Made by a program: the position numbers and the translations under genes. Below the pieces are notes generated by a model, which was not told where the DNA came from, did not search any database, and saw only the letters and a program-made list of their open reading frames with translations. Shown here piece after piece: positions 1 through 7,577 of a stretch of 22,039 bases of DNA (positions within the stretch are counted from its first letter, which is position 1; the number at the start of each line of letters is the position of its first letter). This DNA comes from an uncultured Bacilli bacterium (lineage in GTDB: Bacteria > Bacillota_I > Bacilli_A > RF39 > UBA660). The DNA is taken from contig CALVVP010000067.1 of NCBI GenBank assembly GCA_944363895.1, positions 1 through 22,039 of the forward strand, read 5' to 3'.

Positions 1-66
1 AAAGTATCTAGAATAAAAAAAAGAGTATTAGAAAGATTAAAAAAATGTATGGAGCTTACAATTTAA
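1..66 (+). CDS. C-terminal end of a sigma-70 region 4-like protein (partial)
   Basis: Frame 1 is open from the left edge and gives 21 residues, beginning KVSRIKKRVLERLKK and ending in TAA at 64-66. The V-S-R-I-x-K-R-x-L-x-(R/K)-L-K pattern resembles the recognition-helix end of region 4.2 in sporulation-type sigma factors (SigE/K/F/G), whose tails often read VSRIEKR..LKKL. Only the last helix is visible, so the family is a guess from a short motif. In Bacillus and Clostridium, sigF follows dacF-spoIIAA-spoIIAB, and a dacF remnant lies just downstream here, which makes a sporulation sigma factor somewhat more plausible. Any other helix-turn-helix protein ending in a basic helix would also fit. 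Confidence 0.4.
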   Translation, partial: KVSRIKKRVLERLKKCMELTI

Positions 67-157
67 AAAATATAATCAGAATATCTATCATAAATTGTAC
101 TTAAATGTTATAATAAAAGTACCTGAATGATTGATATTTGAGATATTTTTATTGTAA

Positions 158-682
158 AACTTAAATACAATTAAATTAGTTAGGTTTTATAACGGTGTGG
201 ATGGTTTGAAAACAGGTTATACTGCTGAAGCTGGCTTTTGTATAACTGCTACTGCTAATATTAATGATATGCGTATTATTACTGTTGTTATGGGTGAACC
301 TGATAGTGAGACAAGAAATAAAGATGTATCTAGCGTATTTGATTATGTTTATGCTCAATATGGTTTACAAAAAATAGTGGATACTGAAACTGTTTTAGAA
401 GAAGTAAAAGTTGAAAAAGGAAAAAACGAGTATGTTGGAATAGTAGCTAAAGAAGATATTACGGATTTGTATAATAAAAATGAAGGCGCTGGTGATTTTA
501 CTTATGATGTTGATGTCGATAAGATAAAAGCACCACTATCTAAAGGGGATGTGGTTGGTAAACTCACTTTAAAAGAAAACAACAATGTTATTAAAACAGT
601 TGATTTAACTGTTCAACAAGATGTTGAAAAAGCTAATATATTTGAATTATATTTAAGATATTTAAAACAAATTTTTGATTAA
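158..682 (+). pseudogene. dacF: 5'-truncated D-alanyl-D-alanine carboxypeptidase (DacF/PBP5 type) remnant
   Basis: The frame is open from 158 (after a TAA at 155-157) to the stop at 680-682. Recognisable DacF-like sequence starts at about 161 with LNTIKLVRFYNGVDG and runs into the KTG active-site motif (LKTGYTAEAG), then the end of the peptidase S11 domain (MRIITVVMGEPDSETR). A PBP5 C-terminal beta domain (VVGKLTLKENN) and an amphipathic tail (IFELYLRYLKQIF) like the membrane anchor of this family follow. The N-terminal half with the SxxK nucleophile motif and SxN motif, and the signal peptide, is missing; stops interrupt all sequence upstream. The only possible start in frame is GTG at 197, directly before the KTG segment and without a convincing ribosome site. 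It cannot be an active carboxypeptidase. I read it as a pseudogene left by a deletion or by duplication of part of a dacF-containing locus. Confidence 0.8.
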
Positions 683-708
683 GAAATTAGTTAATTAATT
701 TCTTTTTT
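682..708 (+). terminator. Rho-independent terminator of the dacF remnant
   Basis: An 8-bp stem (AGAAATTA at 682-689 with TAATTTCT at 696-703) closes a 6-nt loop and runs into six T residues (703-708). It overlaps the last base of the stop codon. The stem is AT-rich but perfect. Confidence 0.65.
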
Positions 709-719
709 ATTAATATTAA

Positions 720-728
720 TGATATAAT
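720..728 (+). promoter_or_regulatory. Extended -10 promoter just before the intron
   Basis: TGATATAAT at 720-728 is an extended -10 element (TG, one base, TATAAT). No good -35 box is visible 17 bp upstream. The same arrangement (ATTAATGATATAAT) precedes yqeG. Transcription would begin near 734-737, only a few bases before the intron at 739, so the ancestral leader of the downstream gene was probably about 20 nt. Confidence 0.5.
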
Positions 729-1309
729 TAGATTGGTGGTGCGTCAGTTCGGCGTATATAATATAGTCGGTGGGAAGCCGACCTGGTAATCTCTAGCAAA
801 GAGCCAGTAGTTAGCCTTGGAGCCGAAATCGTGAGACTAGGTTTAAGCGTAGGTAAACAAGAAATCGAGCCGTAATGCGAAAGCGTGAAGTTATTGAGCC
901 TCGTTAAATAATAAATAAGTAGATGCAGATGTTGTCACCTAAACAGTATGCAAAATCGGTAATATCGATAATGCGAGATATTATGAGAAATCTACCGGGG
1001 TCTTTAGGACATGGCGAGTTTTACATAGTTATTATATATGTACCTGAGAGGACTTATATATTCCTAAGTCTAAAAGGTTTAAAACACCAATAGTAAAAGG
1101 TAATGAAAATACAAGGACTTGGATAACCCAAGATATTCAAAAGATATATAAGTAGTCGGACTAGTCCATAGTAGTGATGAAATGAGTAACGACCATGAAG
1201 CGAAGGGACTAGCATATAAATTGCCTAATATATGAAATAATCTCTTATGCATGACATAATGAAGAAGTATAAAATGATTATATTAGATATGTTGAATAAT
1301 TTATATGAA

Positions 1310-1342
1310 GAGCCGTATGCCTTAATAGGGCATGTACGGTTC
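1310..1342 (+). ncRNA. Group II intron domain V (catalytic hairpin)
   Basis: The lower helix GAGCCGT (1310-1316) pairs with ACGGTTC (1336-1342), the 2-nt bulge is GT (1334-1335), and the upper helix ATGCCT (1317-1322) pairs with GGGCAT (1328-1333). The AGC catalytic triad is 1311-1313. The apical loop is TTAATAG-like rather than the usual GAAA tetraloop, and the element is 33 nt instead of the common 34. Confidence 0.88.
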
Positions 1343-1345
1343 TGT

Positions 1346-1413
1346 GAGGGGCACTGAGGCAAGCCTTTCACCAAAGAAGAAAGGAAGGTGGAGTCGAGAT
1401 GTGCCTACTCGAC
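1346..1413 (+). ncRNA. Group II intron domain VI with branch-point adenosine
   Basis: GAGGGGCAC (1346-1354) pairs with GTGCC-T-A-CTC (1401-1410), leaving a single bulged A at 1407, the expected lariat branch point. It lies 7 nt from the 3' splice site (after 1413), and three bases (GAC) separate the helix from the 3' end, as is typical. An internal hairpin CCTTTC/GAAAGG (1364-1369, 1378-1383) extends the domain. Confidence 0.8.
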
Positions 1414-1420
1414 AAATTAA

Positions 1421-2059
1421 ATGAAACAAATAATTGAAGATTATTGTTCGAAGTTTAAAAGCAAATCATTATATATTTTTAATATTATTGTATCTGGTAT
1501 TTTTTTGATACTTTTATTTGTTGGAGCAAGATGCCTTGATAGTGCAGATTATATTATATATTTTATATGTTTGGCTTTTGTCAATTATTTGCCTGCTTTT
1601 GCTTTTAAATTGAAATATGTGAATAATTTAAAGAAAATTAAAATAAGTGAAATAATTAAAATAAATGACATTTATGATTCAATGATTGAAAAGGAAAAGA
1701 TTGATTATATTCAGAAAAACATATTGAATAATAAAAGCTACGATATACCTTGCTTAATTAACTATTTAAAAATAACTAATAAAAAAATAGATAAATTCAC
1801 TATTAAAGATATTATAATCATTTTAATAGGTCTTATATATGGAGCAAGTCTAAATAGTGGTCAATTAGATTTAAAAAGTTTTGCTGAAGCTTTAAAAAGT
1901 AGTTATGTTTTATTTTTGACTAGTTTTATGATATATATTTTTTGCATTAGAATAATTAAGAATGCTGTATTATTTAAAGAAGATTATCATAAAGAAGAAT
2001 TATTAAAGTATATTTTAGAATTACAATTTGATAATCATAATAAAAAAATAATCTTTTAA
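1421..2059 (+). CDS. Four-helix membrane protein of unknown function
   Basis: A 212-residue protein with four strongly hydrophobic segments at roughly residues 18-38, 42-62, 126-143 and 160-181. A charged, probably cytoplasmic Lys/Ile-rich loop (about 63-125) separates the two hairpins and a charged tail ends it. No signal peptide, catalytic motif or known domain is recognisable. The start at 1421 is chosen because spliced mRNA would place TTGGTG (733-738) 7 nt before this ATG. In the unspliced RNA the nearest SD-like sequence (GGAAGGTGG, 1382-1390) is about 30 nt away and inside intron domain VI. Translation is therefore predicted to depend on splicing. The gene stands in front of addBA, with a 46-bp gap that carries its own -10-like box. 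Function unknown; the reading frame itself looks real from codon use and length. Confidence 0.75.
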   Translation: MKQIIEDYCSKFKSKSLYIFNIIVSGIFLILLFVGARCLDSADYIIYFICLAFVNYLPAFAFKLKYVNNLKKIKISEIIKINDIYDSMIEKEKIDYIQKNILNNKSYDIPCLINYLKITNKKIDKFTIKDIIIILIGLIYGASLNSGQLDLKSFAEALKSSYVLFLTSFMIYIFCIRIIKNAVLFKEDYHKEELLKYILELQFDNHNKKIIF

Positions 2060-2078
2060 TAATGAAAAGACATTAAGA

Positions 2079-2084
2079 TATAAT
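2079..2084 (+). promoter_or_regulatory. Possible -10 box for addBA
   Basis: TATAAT at 2079-2084 in the gap before addB, preceded by GA as in the other -10 boxes of this window. No clear -35. The SD (AGTAGGTGAT, about 2093-2102) follows closely, which would again give a very short leader. Confidence 0.35.
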
Positions 2085-2105
2085 TATTTAAGAAGTAGGT
2101 GATAT

Positions 2106-4412
2106 ATGCAATATTTAGATTATTTAACTGATCATACATTATTATTGATACCTAATGATATAAAAGAGGATGTTATTTTAGAAGTAACAAAAGAAAAACC
2201 ATTAATCGATATTAAATATAGTTCATTAGAAAATTTAAGAAAATCTTTTTTTAATTATGATGAAAAAGCTATTTATTATTTAATGAAAAAATATAATTTA
2301 AAATATGAAGTAGCTATAACTTATTTAGATAATATGCTATATCTTAAAAATAAAAGTTATGATAGTGAAGAGATAAATAATTTATTAAAATTAAAAAACG
2401 AAGTTAAAGATTTAGTTAAAACTAAAAAAATTAATTTTAATAATGTTGTTGTTTATGGCTATAATTTAAGTGATTTTGATTTTAATTTATTAAAAGATAA
2501 AAAGATTACAATAGTTAAGGATGAAAAAAGTTATCCACATGATTATGTTTATGAATTTAATACGATCAATGAAGAAGTAGAATTTGTTTTTGACAAAATA
2601 GCTGAATTGATAAAAAAAGGGATTGATATTAATAAAATAAAACTAATGGGTGTTACTAGTAATTACTATTCTATTTTAAAAAGAATGGGTTATTTTTATA
2701 ATATACCAATTAGTATCCCTGATGAAATTAATATATATCAGACTACGATTGGCCAGTATTTTGTTAATAATTTAAGTGATAAAGTAATTGACGAAATTAA
2801 AGATAAATTTAATAATGAAGATATCATAAATAAAGTAATCGATATTTATAATAAATATATCGAATATGACATAAATGAGGTTAAAGATTTAATAATTTAT
2901 GATTTAAAACATACTAAAATAAAAGAAAAAGAATTAAAAAAAAGTGTTAAGTTAATGTCGTTTGATGGTCAAGTTAATGACGATGATTATATTTTTATTT
3001 TAGGTTTTAATTATGGCTGTATTCCAACTATTTATAAAGATGAAGATTTCTTTAATGATAAAGAAAAAGAAATGTTAGGATTATTTACTGCAAATGAATT
3101 AAATAAACTAGAAAAAATAAAAATAGTTAATAAAATTAATAGTATTAAAAATCTATATATAACTTATAAATTACAAGATAATAAAGAAAAATATTTAATT
3201 TCTAACTTAAATGACGAATTAAATTTAAAAATAATTAAAGATTATCAATCTAACTATAATCATTCCGATTTTTATAATAAAATAGTTTTAAGTAGTTCTT
3301 TAGATAAATTAATTAAATATGGAATAAAAGATAAAAATTTAGTTTATTTAAATAATTATAATTTAGAGTATCGGCAATATAATAATAGCTATACTAAAAT
3401 TGATACTGAAGATTTATTGAAATATTTAAACAATAATTTGTTATTGTCTTATTCGAGTATCGATAATTATTATAAATGTAGTTTTAGATATTATTTAAAT
3501 AATATCTTAAAAATTAATAAATTTGAAGAAACATATCAAACAGTTTTAGGCAGTTTATTTCATTATGTTTTATCGCAAGCTTTTAAAGATGATTTTAATT
3601 TGGAAAAAGAATACCAAACATTTTTAGATAATCAAAAATATCAATTTAATAATAAAGAAAAATTTTTTATTGAAAAATTAAAAAAAGAATTGAAATTTAT
3701 TATTGCCACAATCAAAAAACAATATCAAAGTTTGAATTTATCTAATGCTTTGTATGAACAAAAAATCTTTATCGATAAAAGTACTAGTATTAAAGTTACT
3801 TTTATGGGAATTATCGATAAAATTTTATATAAAGAAGAAGAAGATCAAACAATTTTATGTATTATCGATTATAAGACGGGTAATCCTGTTTTAGATATTG
3901 ATAATACTAAATATGGCTTAGATATGCAGTTACCAATCTATTTATATTTATCCCAACAATTAAAATTTAAAAATATTAAAATAGCAGGTTTTTATTTACA
4001 AAAAATATTAAATAATGAAATAAATAAAGATAATAATCATTCATACATTGAATTAAAAGAAAACAATTTAAAACTCCAGGGTTATACTAATGATAATTTA
4101 GATATATTAGAAAAGTTTGACAAAACTTACGAAAATAGTCAAGTAATTAAGTCTTTAAAAACAACTAGTAATGGTTTTAGTCATTATGCGAAAATGATTA
4201 ATGAAGAAAAAATCAATGAATTAATTAAAACTGTCGATGAGAAAATAAATATTGCCCGCGATAATATTTTAAACGGTTTATTCGATATTAATCCGAAAAG
4301 ATTAAATGGCGAAAATGTTAGCTGTTTATATTGTCCATTTATCGATATTTGTTACCATCAAGCAAAAGATATTGTCGATATTGGAGGTGATGATGATGCC
4401 AGTGTGGACTAA
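2106..4412 (+). CDS. addB: AddB-like subunit of the AddAB helicase-nuclease
   Basis: AddB pairs with AddA to unwind and resect double-strand breaks up to a Chi site, feeding RecA in the cytoplasm. The C-terminal half carries a RecB-type PD-(D/E)XK nuclease: LSYSSIDNYYKCSFRYYL around 448-465, Asp571 (GIIDKI), Asp588-Tyr-Lys590 (IIDYKTG), and the QLPIYLYL helix near 606. Four cysteines expected to hold the 4Fe-4S staple are present: Cys458, then Cys740, Cys743 and Cys749 (CLYCPFIDIC). The middle has the degenerate helicase-like region (VKLMSFDGQVNDDDYIFILGF near 282-302). At 768 residues it is far shorter than Bacillus AddB (about 1,160), and the N-terminal Walker A (GxxGxGKT) of that protein is absent. 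It overlaps addA by 17 bp. The start at 2106 has a fair SD. Family assignment is firm from the nuclease/Fe-S pattern and the partner gene. Confidence 0.88.
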   Translation: MQYLDYLTDHTLLLIPNDIKEDVILEVTKEKPLIDIKYSSLENLRKSFFNYDEKAIYYLMKKYNLKYEVAITYLDNMLYLKNKSYDSEEINNLLKLKNEVKDLVKTKKINFNNVVVYGYNLSDFDFNLLKDKKITIVKDEKSYPHDYVYEFNTINEEVEFVFDKIAELIKKGIDINKIKLMGVTSNYYSILKRMGYFYNIPISIPDEINIYQTTIGQYFVNNLSDKVIDEIKDKFNNEDIINKVIDIYNKYIEYDINEVKDLIIYDLKHTKIKEKELKKSVKLMSFDGQVNDDDYIFILGFNYGCIPTIYKDEDFFNDKEKEMLGLFTANELNKLEKIKIVNKINSIKNLYITYKLQDNKEKYLISNLNDELNLKIIKDYQSNYNHSDFYNKIVLSSSLDKLIKYGIKDKNLVYLNNYNLEYRQYNNSYTKIDTEDLLKYLNNNLLLSYSSIDNYYKCSFRYYLNNILKINKFEETYQTVLGSLFHYVLSQAFKDDFNLEKEYQTFLDNQKYQFNNKEKFFIEKLKKELKFIIATIKKQYQSLNLSNALYEQKIFIDKSTSIKVTFMGIIDKILYKEEEDQTILCIIDYKTGNPVLDIDNTKYGLDMQLPIYLYLSQQLKFKNIKIAGFYLQKILNNEINKDNNHSYIELKENNLKLQGYTNDNLDILEKFDKTYENSQVIKSLKTTSNGFSHYAKMINEEKINELIKTVDEKINIARDNILNGLFDINPKRLNGENVSCLYCPFIDICYHQAKDIVDIGGDDDASVD

Positions 4413-7400
4413 GGAACAAAATGATGCGATATATAAAAGTGGAACGAATATTATCGTTAGTGCGGGAGCTGGTAGTGGGAAAACAGCAGTTTTAAGTGAA
4501 AGAGTAATTAATAAATTAAAAAATGGCATCCATATTAATGAGTTACTTATTTTAACTTTTACTAAAGCAGCTGCTAGTGAAATGAAAGAGCGAATAAGAA
4601 AGAAGATAAAAAAAGAAAATTTAAATAATGAACTTGATATGATTGATGCGGCTTATATTACGACTTTCGATAGTTTTGCTTTATCAGTTGTCAAAAAATA
4701 TCACTATTTAATTAATGTTTCTAAAGATGTCAATATTATTGAAGAATCAGTTATTAAAATCAAAAAAGAAGAATTATTAGATGAAATATTGGAAAATAAA
4801 TATCAAAATGACACTAAATTTCAAAAATTAATTAATGATTTTTGTATTAAAGACGATCAAGAAATTAGAAATCAAATTGTAAATATAAGTGATAAACTAG
4901 ATATGTTAACGGATAAAATAGCTTATTTAGAAAATTATCAATTTAGGGATATCGATCAAGATATCAATTCTTATGTAATTTATATTAAAAAACAAATTTT
5001 AGTACTTGAAGATATAATTGCTGAATTAAGTAATTATGTGGATAGTGATTATTTAAATAAATTATATGAAACACTAAATTTGCTTTTGAGTAGTAATACT
5101 TATGATGAAATCAAAACAAATTCCAATTTAAAACTACCACCTTTACCTCGCGGATCGCAAGAAGAAGCTAAAAAAATCAAAGAAAAACTTAATAAGAAAA
5201 TTAAAAGTATCAACGAATTATGTAGTTATGAAAGTATTGATAACATAAAGGATACTATTTTAAAGACGAAAGACTATGTTGCCGTGATAATTGATATTAT
5301 TTTAAATTTAACAAAAAAAATTAATTTTTATAAATATCAAAATGATTTATATGAATTTAATGATATCGCCTTGCTTGCTATTAAAATAGTTAAGGAAAAT
5401 CCTGATATTGCTTTAGAGTTAAGAGACAGTTTTAAAGAGATTATGATCGATGAATATCAAGATACGAATGACTTGCAAGAAGAATTTATTAAATATATTG
5501 CTTCTAACAATGTCTATATGGTCGGAGATATTAAACAATCGATATATCGGTTTCGGAATGCTAATCCGCATATTTTTAAAAACAAATATGATAATTATTC
5601 TAAAGAAATTGAAGGAATTAAAATAGATTTAAATAAAAACTTTCGGTCGCGAAAAGAAGTTTTGGATGATATTAATTTAATTTTTAATTTAATTATGAAT
5701 GATGATATTGGTGGGGCAGATTATTTACAAAATCAGCAAATGGTCTTTGGTAATAATACTTATCTAAATGAAGGAAAGACAAATCAAAATTATAATTTGG
5801 AAATACTAGAATATGAAAATAACAATTATAATTTTAGTAAAGATGAAGTAGAATGCTTTTTAATTGCTAATGATATCAAAAATAAAATGGCTAACAACTA
5901 TCAAGTGTTTGACAAAGATGAATTAGTTTTAAGAAAGGCGCGTTATAGTGATTTTGTTATTTTATTAGATCGTTCGACTAATTTTGATTTATTTAAGAAA
6001 ATTTTTGAATATCAGCAAATTCCTTTAAATATTTTGAAAGAAGAAAAAATGAATAACGACCAAGATATTTATGTTTTAAATAATTTAATTAAATTTATAA
6101 TTAAAGTTAACAATAAGGAATATGATAGTGATTTTAGATATCTATTTATAAGTATTATGCGAAGTTTTATCTATAAGGAAAAAGATGATGTTATTTTTAA
6201 ATATTTTTTAAATAAAGACTATTACGATAGTGACTTATTTAAAAAAGCTAAGGAAATACCGCTTGATTTTAATTGTTCTTTTATTATTAATAGTATTTTA
6301 GAAAAGTTTAATTTTTATGAAAAGTTAATCACAATTGGTAATATTGAAGCAAGTTTAATTAAAATAGAGCAAATAATTGATATGGCTAACAATTTAAGTA
6401 ATTATGATATTATGTTATTTTCTAAACATTTGGATAAAATGATTAAAGAAAATTATCAAATGCAATATCAAGTTAATAATGATTTAGGTGATGCGGTTAA
6501 AATAATGACAATTCATAAGTCCAAAGGATTAGAATACAATATTTGTTATTTTGCTAATTTATATAAAAGTTTTAATATCAAAGAGTTAAATGAAAAATTT
6601 TTATATAGCAATAAATATGGAATTATTACTCCATATTTTGATGAAGGAATTGGCAATACTATTTATAAAACTTTAATTAAAGAGGATTATATTAAAGAAG
6701 AAATATCAGAAAAAATAAGATTATTTTATGTTGCTTTAACAAGAGCTAAAGAAAAAATGATTATGGTCATTCCTTATAGTGAAATAGATAATTTTAATAA
6801 TGAATTAGTCTTAAAAAATGATATCAAAGAACAATATCGTAGTTTTTTAGATATTATTAATTCTATAAAAAATCGGTTAGAAAAATACTTAATTAAAGTA
6901 GAAATTCCTAATTTAACTAAAGATTATAATTTAATCAAAGAAAATAATTATGATATTACTGAATTCAAAAAATTAAAGGTGGAAAACATCAATATTAAAA
7001 ATGAAGAAATGCAAGAAAATAGTTTTGCGAAAAAAATAAATGAAGTAATTACAAAAGATAAGAAAAAATTATTAGAATTTGGAACAGAGTTTCACGAATT
7101 ATTAGAAAATTTAGATTTTACTAAAGAAATAAATTTAGAAAATAAATTTTATCAAGAAAAAATTAATAATTTTTTAAAAAATGATATTTTAAAAAATTAT
7201 CAAAATGCTAAAATATATAAAGAATATGAATTTATGTATATTAAAGATGATATAAAATATCACGGTATTATCGATTTAATGTTAGAATATAGTGATCATA
7301 TTGATATAATCGATTATAAATTAAAAAATATCGCTGATGATAAATATCAAAAACAATTAAAAGGTTATCGTGATTTTATCAAAAACAAAACCCAAAAACC

Positions 7401-7455
7401 AGTTAATCTATATTTATATTCTCTTATTGATGGGAATTTGTTAAAAATTTCTTAG
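4396..7455 (+). CDS. addA: AddA helicase-nuclease subunit
   Basis: A UvrD/Rep-superfamily 3'-5' helicase fused to a C-terminal nuclease, 1,019 residues from the chosen start (Bacillus AddA is about 1,230). Helicase motifs in order are: Q motif WTKEQNDAI; Walker A GAGSGKT with Lys29; Asp352-Glu353 in MIDEYQDTN (motif II); GDIKQSIYRFRNA (III); LNKNFRSR (IV); MTIHKSKGLEY near 704-714 (V); RLFYVALTRAKE near 775 (VI). The nuclease domain shows His900 (GTEFHELL), Asp960 (GIIDLM) and Asp973-Tyr-Lys975. Three consecutive ATGs occur at 4390, 4393 and 4396 behind GGAGGTG (4383-4389). The last gives the best SD spacing and leads straight into PVWTKEQ. An in-frame upstream ATG at 4306 would only extend into addB coding sequence. 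Overlap with addB implies translational coupling. Confidence 0.95.
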   Translation: MPVWTKEQNDAIYKSGTNIIVSAGAGSGKTAVLSERVINKLKNGIHINELLILTFTKAAASEMKERIRKKIKKENLNNELDMIDAAYITTFDSFALSVVKKYHYLINVSKDVNIIEESVIKIKKEELLDEILENKYQNDTKFQKLINDFCIKDDQEIRNQIVNISDKLDMLTDKIAYLENYQFRDIDQDINSYVIYIKKQILVLEDIIAELSNYVDSDYLNKLYETLNLLLSSNTYDEIKTNSNLKLPPLPRGSQEEAKKIKEKLNKKIKSINELCSYESIDNIKDTILKTKDYVAVIIDIILNLTKKINFYKYQNDLYEFNDIALLAIKIVKENPDIALELRDSFKEIMIDEYQDTNDLQEEFIKYIASNNVYMVGDIKQSIYRFRNANPHIFKNKYDNYSKEIEGIKIDLNKNFRSRKEVLDDINLIFNLIMNDDIGGADYLQNQQMVFGNNTYLNEGKTNQNYNLEILEYENNNYNFSKDEVECFLIANDIKNKMANNYQVFDKDELVLRKARYSDFVILLDRSTNFDLFKKIFEYQQIPLNILKEEKMNNDQDIYVLNNLIKFIIKVNNKEYDSDFRYLFISIMRSFIYKEKDDVIFKYFLNKDYYDSDLFKKAKEIPLDFNCSFIINSILEKFNFYEKLITIGNIEASLIKIEQIIDMANNLSNYDIMLFSKHLDKMIKENYQMQYQVNNDLGDAVKIMTIHKSKGLEYNICYFANLYKSFNIKELNEKFLYSNKYGIITPYFDEGIGNTIYKTLIKEDYIKEEISEKIRLFYVALTRAKEKMIMVIPYSEIDNFNNELVLKNDIKEQYRSFLDIINSIKNRLEKYLIKVEIPNLTKDYNLIKENNYDITEFKKLKVENINIKNEEMQENSFAKKINEVITKDKKKLLEFGTEFHELLENLDFTKEINLENKFYQEKINNFLKNDILKNYQNAKIYKEYEFMYIKDDIKYHGIIDLMLEYSDHIDIIDYKLKNIADDKYQKQLKGYRDFIKNKTQKPVNLYLYSLIDGNLLKIS

Positions 7456-7478
7456 CTACTCTAAAGAGTAGTTTTTTT
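7456..7478 (+). terminator. Rho-independent terminator after addA
   Basis: CTACTCT (7456-7462) pairs with AGAGTAG (7465-7471), followed by seven T residues (7472-7478). It begins directly after the addA stop codon. Confidence 0.85.
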
Positions 7479-7488
7479 AGCGAAAAAA

Positions 7489-7503
7489 TGTCAAAAAACG
7501 ACA
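7489..7503 (+). promoter_or_regulatory. Small dyad upstream of the arc promoter
   Basis: TGTC-N7-GACA is an inverted repeat whose right end lies 6 bp before the -35 box of the arc operon, a position suited to an activator or repressor. It does not match the ArgR/ARG-box pattern. The short arms could occur by chance. Confidence 0.25.
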
Positions 7504-7509
7504 ATTTGA

Positions 7510-7538
7510 TTTACAATTAAGGGAAAAAATGATATTAT
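7510..7538 (+). promoter_or_regulatory. Sigma-A type promoter of the arc operon
   Basis: TTTACA (7510-7515), a 17-bp spacer, and TATTAT (7533-7538). Start of transcription is expected near 7545, giving a leader of about 33 nt with SD AGAGGAG (7564-7570) before the arcA ATG. Confidence 0.75.
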
Positions 7539-7577
7539 TATATGTAGATAGATAAAAGAATAGAGAGGAGAATTTAT

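Larger units (their letters stand above)
739..1413 (+). mobile_element. Group II intron lacking an intron-encoded protein
   Basis: The 5' end is GTGCG (739-743), the conserved group II start, and the 3' end is AC after a bulged-A domain VI. Hallmarks include a domain III-like segment around 1166-1210 (AGTAGTGATGAAATGAG then GACCATGAAGCGAAGG), domain V at 1310-1342 and domain VI at 1346-1410. EBS1 is CACCAAT at 1085-1091, which pairs perfectly over 7 bp with the 5' exon ATTGGTG (732-738). Bacterial group II introns are ribozymes that self-splice and usually encode a reverse transcriptase/maturase of about 400-600 residues in domain IV. Here domain IV is only about 100 nt (roughly 1210-1309), so any maturase must act in trans. 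The site is the 5' leader of the gene at 1421, between its Shine-Dalgarno sequence and ATG. The domain sequence looks like the LtrA-associated introns of Firmicutes; I do not assign a subclass. Confidence 0.9.

Noticed and set aside
97..122. Hairpin GTACTT/AAGTAC before the dacF remnant
   Set aside because: Only 6 bp with a 14-nt AT loop and no T tract; too weak to call a terminator or operator.
1261..1359. Short ORF from about 1259 inside intron domain IV-V as a maturase remnant
   Set aside because: The 30-odd codons run through domain V and show no reverse-transcriptase motif; AT-rich chance ORF is likelier.
4306..4395. Upstream in-frame start for addA
   Set aside because: It has no SD, lies within addB, and encodes nothing like AddA; the SD and WTKEQ motif point to 4396.
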